Source: Progne subis subis
Taxonomy: Eukaryota > Chordata > Aves > Passeriformes > Hirundinidae
Reading direction: 5' to 3'
NCBI GenBank assembly: GCA_022316685.1
Contig: JAKJHU010000181.1
Coordinates: forward strand, 835,194 to 899,193
Length of the DNA: 64,000 bases
Shown: positions 22,769 to 33,400 of the stretch, piece by piece
How the letters are laid out: each line of letters opens with the position of its first letter
Numbering within the stretch: position 1 is the stretch's first letter
Translations under genes and position numbers: made by a program
The notes under the pieces: generated by a model
Told to the model about the DNA's origin: nothing
Database searches by the model: none
Seen by the model: the letters and a program-made list of their open reading frames with translations, nothing else

Positions 22769-23640
22769 CCCAGCGGGAAGCACGGACAGCTCTTCTCACC
22801 CCACTTGCTTTGCAGGGTGTGGAAGCGAGCGTGGATCAAGCCACAGGGCCTGGCCAGTCTCCCAGCCACCCAAGGGGCTGGAGAGGAGCCAGCTCCTCCA
22901 CACAGACCGGACACATCCATCCTGTGCCAGCAGGACCCACCGAGCCAGGCCTGGCTGGCCCAGCCCCTCTCTCCTGGCTCCAGCAGGGCCGGAGCAGCGC
23001 TGGCCGGAGCATCCCTGTCCCACCCTCTGCAGCCTGCAAAGCCCCGGCTCCATCACCCAGCTCAGCACGGGGGTGATGCTGGGGGGGCTCGGGCCACCCC
23101 AGCACGAAGAATGGCTTTGACAGCAAAGTGGGTGACCCCGGGGCAAGCACCGAGCACCCCGGTTTGCCAGCAGGGGAGGCAGGGGAATGTCAGCTCCGTG
23201 ACTGCTCTGACCCCCCATTTGCTGAGTGGCAAGTGCCTCATTACAGTGCATAGTTAAAAATCAAGGAAGCGGTACAATAAATCTGAATTACAGTACATCT
23301 GAGCCATAAATACATTTTTTTTTTTAAGTATATACTTTTTTTTTTTTTTCCTCTTCTTCTATTAAAAATTAGTTTATAATCCTGATTCTATTCACAATGA
23401 ACAATTTCATCATCACACACTACGGACAAAAAAAATGTTATGGTGAACACAGCTGCAACTCCACAGCGGGAGCATGGGGAGGGCCGGGAGCGGGGAGAGG
23501 GGCCGGGGGGCTCCTAGGCTCACCCTAAACAACCAGTCAGAAGCGGAGGGGAGGACTAACGTGTGGCAGTGAGACATCAACACCATGGGGACTCACAGAC
23601 AGAAGCAGCTTTGTTCAATGTAAACATCGATCAGGGGACA

Positions 23641-23698
23641 GCAGTCTCTCTCTCGCGGGCGTGCTCTCGCTCTCTCTCTCTCGCTCTCTCTCGCTTGC
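23641..23698. repeat. (CT)n microsatellite
   Basis: CTCTCTCTCGC-type repeats, about 60 bp, lying about 90 nt past the PPARGC1B stop codon in the probable 3' UTR. Confidence 0.9.
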
Positions 23699-23785
23699 CA
23701 TAGACTGAATAATTTCTTTGAAAACGTAAACATATTGGAAGTGCCTTGACTGAGGTATTGAGGTATTCCTCCAAGGTTAAGGCTG

Positions 23786-23889
23786 TTACCGATGCAGGCT
23801 GAGCTGGGCCTCCTGCAGCAAGCTGTCGAAATCCATGGTCTCGTACTTGCTTTTCACCGGAGCTGGGGAGGACTCGTCCGTGCCGCAAT
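23786..23889 (-). CDS. PPARGC1B: PPARGC1B exon 12: C-terminal tail and stop
   Basis: Completes the split Asp codon and encodes [19 protein letters not shown] then [14 protein letters not shown] and TAA (23788-23786). The KSKYE-MDFDSLL-EAQ-SL ending is the PGC-1 family C terminus. The acceptor is CCATCCCCAG. Confidence 0.95.
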
Positions 23890-26800
23890 CTGGGGATGGC
23901 AGGGACACAAGGCAGCCAGGTCAGGGACTGGGGTGGGGATCAGCGTCCTCTCTGCCTCATTGAGGGGGAAACTGAGGCACAGCAGGGCGCTGCTCAGTGC
24001 CCTGCCACGGCACAGCCAGGCTGCACGCAGCGGTGATGGTGACAGGACAGGGGCAGAGGGGCTGCAGCCAGCTGGGCAGGGCACACAGCACTGACATTCA
24101 CTGCCAGAGCTGAAAAAATCTGCTCAATTTGGAGAGGCTGGCACGGGGCCATCCCACGGGAGCCGTGCTGGTGGCAGAGCCAGCCTGCTCCACTGCCAGC
24201 CCTGTGCCAGGAGCTGAACACGGGGTGCCCCTGGAAAGCCCAGGGAATTCAGCAGAACTAAGGCTGAATTTCACAGCAGCTTAACGTTTTGGGTGTATAG
24301 TTTTGAGTGGTGTGGTTGCATTCCACCTCTGCCTGGGGGCTCCCCTTCTCACCCTGCAGCAGGATGAGCAGGCTTCTGGGAGTGAGCCGGGCTGTGCAGG
24401 AATGGGGTGAGTGGTGGCCCTGCAGAAATCAGGTGAGGAGCACTGAGGGGGCTTCTCTTGGCTGGGGGGGCAGCTCTGTCCTCTGTCCCCACAGCACTGC
24501 ACAGTCACCATCTCCTCATGGGGTGCTACCTGGTTCCTAACTTCTCTGTGCCCAAAATGGGAGGCTCTGGGATTTACTCAGATGAACAATGGACATTTGT
24601 GCCCACAATCAAAGTCAAGGGGTGGCTGCTGTAAGCAGAGCAGATGCTGCAAGGCGATAAAAAAATCAGGGAGTACTTGTATCAGATGGGGCATCTGGAG
24701 GTAAGTCAAGACTTGGGGCTTTACTTTCTGGACCTCAGTCTTTCACTCATCAAGTGGGATCCAGAACCCTTCAGCCCCTGCAGAGGGTACAGAAATAAAC
24801 ATGCAGTGTTGGTGAAACACCTGAAGCAAGGAGGGCTGGGCAAAGCCTGGGACACATTTCTCTTGCAGGACAAGCTCAGGGTTTGGCTCCTGGCCCTCAG
24901 CTCAGCTGCAGCCCTGGTGGCACAGTCACTGAGACCTCGCTGCAGCACCAGGAGGATTAATGTCACCACAGCACATTTCAGTGCTGTCACTTTGGCTCCA
25001 GAGTGCACGGGCAGCGTGGTGGATCTGTCCTGCAGGGCAGCAAACCACCCACATCACTTCTTGGCCTAATGAAACGTTGCTGACTGCCTTCTCTAATGCC
25101 TGGGAAGTTCTCTGCTGGAAAGCCTCCAGCACTGTGCAAAGACTCAGCAGACACAGGACGGGCTGCGCTCAGCTGAGACCCGGCAGCCCCGGGCTGTGAT
25201 GCTACATTTTGCAGCCAACACACCCTGAGGCCTCACACCAGTTCTTTTTCCCTTCTCCCCAGTTTGCCAATCCACCTGTCTGAGCCATGAGCAGTTCCAC
25301 GAGCCGTAGGAAAGCCACAGGGCTTTTCCTGCAGGCTCGGAAGGCGTTTGGGATCCCTGCGTGAGCAGGGCTCAGCGGTGCAGTGTGCTGTAACAGCGCT
25401 GTGCTGATAAAAGAGACAAAGCAGCTGCTGCTTCCTCACCCAGGTCAGCGTATCTGGTCCAGAAGAAGCGCCCCAGGCCACCAGAGCTGAGCTGGAAGGA
25501 GGGCTCGTTCCTCTTCCTGAGCGAGGGGCCGTTCTTCAGCGATAAGGCGGCGTGCTCGGAATACCGGTACGTGATGAAGCCGTACTTCTCCCCCCTGAGC
25601 AAACAGAGAAAGAATTCAAGATGTGATGAGCCCCACAGCCCTTGTGATGCAGCACTACACCCCTGGCCCGTCATTCTTCCACTGCTCCATCCCACAGATG
25701 CCCTTGGATCCCTGGACACACTGAACCTCCTTGACCGAAGCACCAAGACCGAGGGCTCGGCTGACCCATTGATGTGGCACTGGCAGTGCTGTGGGGCTTG
25801 GGGAGAGGAGCTGCCTGTAGCTGCTGGAGCCCTGGCCCACAGCTCACCTGTTAGTCCTGGACAGGACCTGACACTCCACGATTTCACCAAACACCTCAAA
25901 GCGCTTCTTCAGCTCGCTGGAGCTCATGCTGCTGGAGAGGTTTCTGATGTACACCACCCGACCTTCCCCCTGCCAAAGCAACCAAAAGCTTTCAGGCTTG
26001 GAGCCTGCACCTCTGTGCTGCTGATGGGCTGTGGAGGAGCCCCTGCAAGCCAGCACTGCCATGGACACACTGACACCTCCAGGATCCGGCTGTGTCACCC
26101 CCAGGACAGCCATAACCAGGCTGCAGCAGCCGCTGCCCCCTTCTCTTTTTTAAAATTCTCCTGCATTCTTGTAGCTCCTTCAGCTTCTCCTGGCAAACGT
26201 GGGATATATTCCCAAATATTGCCAGGGGCAAAATCCAATTGCGTTGCAGGAAAAAGTGCCAAAGCAGCGTGTGTGAGTGAGTGTGTGAGTGTGTGAGTGT
26301 GTGAGCACAACAGTAGGGAGCACCAATTTCCTCTGCCGCCTGCCCACCCCTCTCCCTGCTCCCAGCATGTGCCCACGGCTTCCTGGCGCACGAGGACGCA
26401 GCGGGGCCACATCTGTGACAGCTGAGCAGCTTCAGGGATTCCCCAGTTCACCCCACAGAGTGCCAGTGCCAAGAGCACTGAGGCACCAGCGTAGGATGCT
26501 CGGGGCATCCCCGTGCCAAGGACTCCGTGTGTTGCCAGTGGCTGGCGGCTTCCTCTGCACATTGGGTTTTTCTCTCCCCCCTCCACCCCCGTGTCCTTGT
26601 TTAACACTGGCCTCGCACCAAGGGATGCTGAAGCCAGGGCTCCACTGCTGCTTTTTGGAGCAGATGAGCCAAGGGCTGGGGTTACTTTGTCCCCGTGGGG
26701 TCCTTGCTCACTTACGATGGCCTTCTCCCGTCTCTTCTTCAGCTGGCCCCGCTGCCCGCTCCCGCCCTGACACTGCTCGCCGTTCTCACACCTGCAAGGG

Positions 26801-27385
26801 AGGGACAGGAGGTCAGCCCGGGGCTGGGGGGAGCTGCCGGGAAAGATTCAAACATCATTGAGAAGCTGAGACACCCAGAGGAGTGAGTGGGCACTCGGGG
26901 GCACTGGGAGCCAAGGAGAGGCTGGGGTCTGGAAACACTGGAAAGGACACTGGGGAGGTTTTTTTCGTAGATGTCAGGTGTGGCTTGGGTCCCTAGTTTG
27001 GGTGCCTGTCCACAGCCTGTCACCCATGGAACCCCCTCGGCTGCTTCGTTCTTCCACTGCTCCCTCAGGCTGTGGCTGATGCTTGCAGCAGTGGCTGATG
27101 CAGTACCAATTATTTCCATAGTTCTTCTTTCATTAATTAGCATCTTTAGCGCTCGTGCCAGCAGAGCAGAGCTCACTGGGGCTGCCCTGCGCCACGCTGA
27201 AAATTCAGGGGGCAAAACCAGTCCCGATGTCCCGGTGCCGCCCGTACCTGAAGGTGCGTCTGCTGGCAGGTGACCGCGAGCGGCAGCACGAGGAGCCCGA
27301 GCTGGACCTGCTCCGGGAGCAGTAATGCAAACTGGTCCTGGAAAGGGGATTTCTCCTCAGACACAGCTTGGTGTTGCCATGCTCC

Positions 27386-27420
<35 letters not shown>

Positions 27421-30400
27421 CTCCTCCTCCACGGGGGAGCCGCTCTCACTGCAGCTGTCCTCAAAGACGGTGTCATACTCGGGGGTCTTGCAGAACACCA
27501 TGTCCTCGTCGTCGAGGGCACTGTCCAGAAAGCCAAAGTGCTTCGTTAAGCTGGCTCTGATCTCCTGGTCTCTCAGCTGCTTGACGCCGTCCTTCCACAG
27601 CATCTCCGTGCCCGAGTCCTTGCCGAGCTCCAGCCCCTGGTAGTGGGCGGCCGGGACCCTCCTCTTGTGCTCCGTCTCCACCTGGCTCGGGGGCTCCCAG
27701 GACTTGAGCACCTTCCTCTGCAGGGCGGCCTCGGGTTTCAGCACCTGGCAGTAGTCGTGGTCCCCGAAGGAGCGGGAGAAGGGTCTCTTGAGCAAGCCCT
27801 GCTGCTCGGGGAGCGGGCGCCCGCCCGCCCGGCTCAGGTGGGCGAACAGCTCCGTCCTCTCCGGGTGCTTCCTGGGGGCTTTGCTCGAGGCTGCCACGTC
27901 CCCGGCGCCCCCGGGGCTGCGGGGCAGCCCGTCCTCCTTCCCTGGCTCCTGGGGGATGTCTGGCTTGTACAGGTCCTCCTCGGCGGGTTTGTAGGGCGGG
28001 GTGGTGGGCGGTGTGAGACCTGAACCCCCCAAAGAAAGGGCGGGAGTCAGCTCTGCCCCCTCGGTGCTGCGCTGCCCCACGCCAGTCCTGGGCTGCACCC
28101 ACAGCCTCATCCAGTGGCACTTGGGGGAACAAGAAGGATGCCTTGATCCCAGTAGGGACCAGAGGACTCTCCCTTCCCTCCTGGCTCATGCAGGGCCCCC
28201 CCTGAGCAGCTCCTCCCATCCCAAATGCATTCTGGTGCTCGGATGTGGCAGCGCACAGGGAGTCTCCTGTGCCTGCAGTGGCAAGGGGACAAAGGTGTCC
28301 GCTTGGCTGGGTAGGCTGGAACTGATGGCTCCAGGCTGAATTTAGGGTAAATGAGCCCCCCATCCCCCCAGAGGAGATTTTTGCAAAACTAAAGAATTCA
28401 AAGCCTGTCCTACCTGCTGTCCCACACAGCTCCACAGTCAGCATTGGCTCAAAGTTTCTCTTCCCAAAGGTTGGGTCACTGGAGAAGAGCAGAAAATCAG
28501 GAGAGAGAAAGTGTTCAGGTGAACCACGGCCCCAAAACCCAAAAGAAAGCTGAGAAAACACTGCTCAGGAGTGAACCCTCCCACCCTGGCTGGTACCTGA
28601 CGGAGCAACCCCACAAAGGCAGTGGGGTGAGCATCTCCAGGGCACACACACAATGCCCTGCGCTGGGCACGGGACTCTCCCAGCTCCCTGCAGCCTGTGG
28701 CTCCCCGTGCCCAGTTCCCTGTGCTCTGCAAACACAGAGCCCTGCCCAGCCACACCGCCCCAGGCAGTTTCCAGCCCCAGCCTGGTTCACTCAGCCCCAT
28801 CTGCACTTACGTTTGTGCCAAGGACAGCGTGAGACACCGGGGTGTTTCTGCAAGGCAGGAGAGAAGCGGGTTAGCAGTGGAGCTGTGTCCCTGCAGTGCC
28901 CACTGAGGGCTTTGCCCACCGGACAGGGATGGCTCACGCTGCCAGGGCCGAGCCATTCCTGCACTTGCAGCTTGCTGGGGTCTTGGGGCACCACTGCAGC
29001 TGAACCCCAGAGCCCAGATCCAGGGGGAGAATCTGGAGGGATGAGGCAACCTAATCCCAGCTGGGTTAAGGCCACATCAACTCCTTCACCTCATTATGAG
29101 GACGGGGAAACTGAGGCAGAAGACGCCCATGGATTGAAAAAGCACCCCAAAAGAAAACAAACCCCCAGCTCCCCATGCATGGCACCCCACAGCCAGGCAG
29201 CACAGGGGGCTGCTCACAGCTCTCCTGCCAGCAGCACTGGCCCACAGCAGGGGCAGCACGGGCACGCCGGGGTGGGCGAGCGGTGACAATCCCCGAGCCC
29301 TCACCTGTTTGCTCCAGGAGGGCACAGCGCCGGCTCTCGGTGCCCGTCTCGCCATCCCCCAGGGAGCCCAGGCAGAGGGGCTGGGGCTCTGCCAATGGGG
29401 CTGTGCCCCCCACCTCCACTTCGGCCGCCGGCTCTTCGGCAGAGAAGCCCTCCAGCAGCGGGCACGGTGCGGCCTCCCTGCAGCCTGTGGGCGCGGAGGA
29501 CTCGGCGTGGGGCTCGTCGAGGAAGGAGAGCCAGTGCCCGAGCTCGGGGTTGAGTCTCTTGGAGCGGCGCACGGCGTAAACCGCGCCGTCCTGCCTGCGG
29601 GCCGCCTTCCCTGCGCCCTCCTGCTTCCCAGCATCGTCCTCAAGGTCGCCCGGCTCCCGCGGCGCCTCCTCCTCGGGGCTCTGCCGGTGCTCGCCCTTCT
29701 CCGCCGCCGCTCTCCGCCCTGGCATCGTCCCCAGCGGGCGGCACGGGGGAGCAGGAGCCGGGCGGCCGCGCCAGGGCCGCGTACACCGGCTTGCCCAGGC
29801 GGTACGGCTTGCTCACGTCGCACAGCAGGTCCCGTGCCAGCAGCTCCTTTAGGATGGAGAAGGATGCTCCGGGTTTCTTGCAGCCGCCCGCCGCCTGCCA
29901 GGCGCAGCCCGGCCGGCCCTGGGCGCTGCCCGGCGCGGGGGCACAGTCCGGTTTGGCTCTCTTGAAGGGGCTGCAGGGCTGCTGGGGCTTGGCGTCGGCG
30001 GGGGTCGCGGGCGGGCAGCTTGCGAGGGGGCAGGCAGTAGGTGTGCATGTAGCGGATCAGCTCCACCACCGAGTGCAGCTCTCCCTCGCACGAGAACTGC
30101 CCGCCCGTGCCATCCTCTGCCGAGGACAGGCTGGCCGCAGAGTCGCCGGAGCTCAGCGAGTCCTCGCTGGAGTCGCTGTCGTCCTCGTGATGGGCGCAGG
30201 TGCCCGGGGATGGGTGGTGGGCGCTGCCGGGGCACTCCTCGGGTGCCTGGGGGGCTTTGGTGTGGGAGCAGGAGGTGCTGGAGGTGAGGTGCCGGTGCAG
30301 CTCCGTGCAGCTGCGGCTCTGTGCCTGTGGGACGCTCGCCCTCCTGTCCCGGGGACCCTCCACCTTCCGAGAGGAGAGAGGAGAAAGTCAGCCCCGAGCC

Positions 30401-33400
30401 CCGCTGCCACGACCCCAGGGCGAGGCTGACAGAGCCACCCCACACCCTCGAACCCCCCAGTTCTGCCTCACCAGCACCCGGCCTCGCTGGGGTCAGCCCC
30501 GTGCCCCAGTGCTGCCCCTCCTGCACGCAGTGATGCTCCTTCTCCCCAGGAGAGATCTGCTGCTCTTCCCACACAATCTGATTTGCCAGGCCTAATGCAC
30601 CGCACAATTACCATTAGCAAGGCAGGAAAAATCTCTGGTGGCACCTTCTGCCGGGTTTCACATCATCTGAAGTGTTGGGGTGGGCTCTGCACTATGACTG
30701 GTGCTGTGGCTTGGGCTCAGTCAGCAGGGAGGGGGGCAAGGGGGTGCCCAGGGAGCACAGGGGGCTTTCACATGCTTCATTTCACAAATGGGCGCTCAGA
30801 GAAACTGGCAGAGACCAAACTCCCCTGGGCTCAGGGGAGATCAAGGTGCTTCTTAGCACAGCACAAAGTCTAGAGTTGCGCAGAGCCCAGACAGGGACGG
30901 GAGCGCTGCAGGTGACAGTCCCTGCCTGTCCCCAACCCCTTGCCCAGCCCAGAGGCTGCCCACGCTCCCCACCAGCCCCATTTGGGACAGCGGTGGGTGC
31001 TGCAGGGGCTGCAGGCAGTACCTTTGTGCAGGGCCGTGCGGGCCGGGACTTTGGGGTCCCCGGGCGCCGGGTGCTCCCGTCCCGCTGGGCCTCGCAGCTC
31101 GGAGGCGACGGAGACAGGAGCAGCTTCTTCAGCTGCAAAGAGAAGGGGCAAGAAAAGGGGTCGGCATCGCAGCGAGGGCAGGAGATAAACGCCAAACACC
31201 CTCAGCCCCTTGGCTCACGTGTGAGCGCATCCATCATCGAGCATCCCACCCAAAAATGGGGCGAAAAAAATCAGGCAGGGAGGTTTGGGGTTAGGATTTG
31301 CCAGCTCTTGGTGGCTGTGGGGCAGGTGCCTGGCTGTGTGCAGCCCTGTGGGGGTTGAGGCTGTCCCCACAGCATTGAGCCCAAGGACCCCCAGGCAGGC
31401 TGGGGCAGTGAGGACAGGAGGGAATCTCCCTCCTCCCTGCCAGTGTCAGACACACAGGAGCTGCCGTGGCATCCCAGCTTCTCACTCCACCAGTTCTGCC
31501 CTGAGGTGACAGAGGCTTTACACCGGTGTGAGGGATGGGTTTGGACAGCTCGCTGTCCCCTTGCGAGGCTCATTTAGCCAAAACATCCACAGAGGGCCTT
31601 GACTCATTAATGAGCTCTCAAGGCGTTCTGCAGATGCAAATCCCTGTGGGATCTCGAGGATCCCCCAGCACCGTGCCGAGCCCACGGGCAATGGGAGAGG
31701 GTTTTCCCCAGGCCACCCCGCAGTGCCACCGCTTCTGACAGCACGGTCAGCACAACCTGCTCTTTCCACTCAACCCCAGTTTTGGTCAGGGGGAGGGAAA
31801 AAAAAAAAAACACCCCAGATCCCACACCCAGCAACGACATTTGAGATTGTGCCCATGTGGCGCTAACAACCCGAGGCGACAACAGCTCGACAGCAAGACG
31901 ACTGCGTAGGCACCGGGGACTGCAGGAAGAGACAGATCTGGGGCTCCCGGGGGGCACGGAGCCCTGGGGGGTTAGAGAGGGATAGAAAAGGGGTGCCCGG
32001 GGCAGGGTCTGCCAGGAAATGCCAGCCGGGGCACCCGCCGCTTTAGGAGTGAGGCTCCTGTTGGTGGAAGCGCCCAGCACCCCTTCCCGCCCGCCCCTGC
32101 AACGTATACATCCTATATATACACATACAGGTCATGTGTGATATATACCCCGCGGGGCGGGGGCGGTGGAAATGCACGCTGTCACCACTGGATGTCACTC
32201 CTCCCCTTTGCTGGGCTTTTGGGGACACCCCGGGGCCGGGCTGGGGGCTCTGGGGAGGACCCAGAGCCGCAGCAGGGAGCAGGCTGGGGGTCCTGTGCCA
32301 GGGAACCTGCCAGGGATGGCAGGAAATGCTCCCAGTTCATCCTGGCCAGGAAGGGGAGTGGGGCTGGAGCCCCGGTATTGCAGGGAACCCAGTGGGATGC
32401 TCCAGCCACCGAATCTGGAGGGGCTGAAGGCCACACAGCCCCTTGAGGGGCTTTGGTGGAAGGCACAGGGAGGGTCAAACCCTCCCACTGAAAGCCGAGG
32501 GCAGGGGCTGGCACTCGGGCAAGCCCCTCTTGTGACAGCAGGGAGCTCAGCCCGGGGCAGTGCCAGGGGGAATGAACACCACTGCCCACGGGCACAGGGC
32601 TGGGATGAGGCAGGGAGAGCCCCGGGCAGCCTCACACCTGCAGGTGGCATTGAGAGCAGGAGTGGGTGTGCCAAAGCAGCCCCCAGCCCTCTGCCACCCG
32701 CCCCCACCCCGTCCATCGGTGGGTTTGTATACACACAGCTGGTTCCCGTGAGGATGGTGATGGAGGTGACAGCGATGATGCAGAACATGTATACGTATAC
32801 AATACAAGTATATGCTTTGGTATTGACGGTTAAAGAGAGTTTTAAGCCTAGAATGAAAAAATTCAGACCTTGGCTTCCTATCATACCCATGCAGCCGGCT
32901 TATCTGGGGCTCATCCAAATCCACCTTAAACAGTAGGAAGTGGGTTCTTACTAGAGACAGCTCATCACACTCGGGGGCCGGGGGCGGCCCCCCCGTGACC
33001 GGGGCGGTGGGTTTGGGGGGAAGGGGCGGGTGAGGTGGTGGCGGAGTGGAGCGTGTCCCCCTCTTCCATAGTTCGGAAGGCAGCCAGGCCCATGTCATCT
33101 CCCTGTATATCATCCAAAGTCTCGGTGAGGGCTGCCAGCAGCGCTTCGTTCTCGCTGTCTATTATCTGAAAGGAGCAGGCAGAGAAGAAAGGGGGTGTTA
33201 GGCTGGGCGGAGGGTCCCCGGGGTGATGGAGAGGGGACGGGGACCAGCAGAGCCACAGCAGCTCCCACGCTTCCCAGTGACCCCACTGTGGGAGCTTTTT
33301 CACAGCACAGCACGAGGATGGGATGAGGAGGGACCTGGAAAAGGAGCATCAGTCTGTCCACCTGCACCAGCAGGAGAATGAATCAGAGCATCTTCTTTTC

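Larger units (their letters stand above)
19110..23785 (-). other. PPARGC1B: Probable PPARGC1B 3' UTR
   Basis: No splice-flanked exon follows the stop codon, and the AT-rich segments at 23260-23450 and 19080-19860 look like UTR sequence. The stretch includes a (CT)n-type repeat at 23641-23698, a roughly 21-bp GC-rich repeat at 22700-22768, a T-rich tract at 21530-21632 and a poly(A) run at 19753-19780. The extent is inferred. Confidence 0.45.

Noticed and set aside
27473..28561. 362-codon minus-strand open frame
   Set aside because: An alternative frame over PPARGC1B exon 8 and intron 7; the real frame is fixed by splice phases and the DHDY and poly-Glu motifs.
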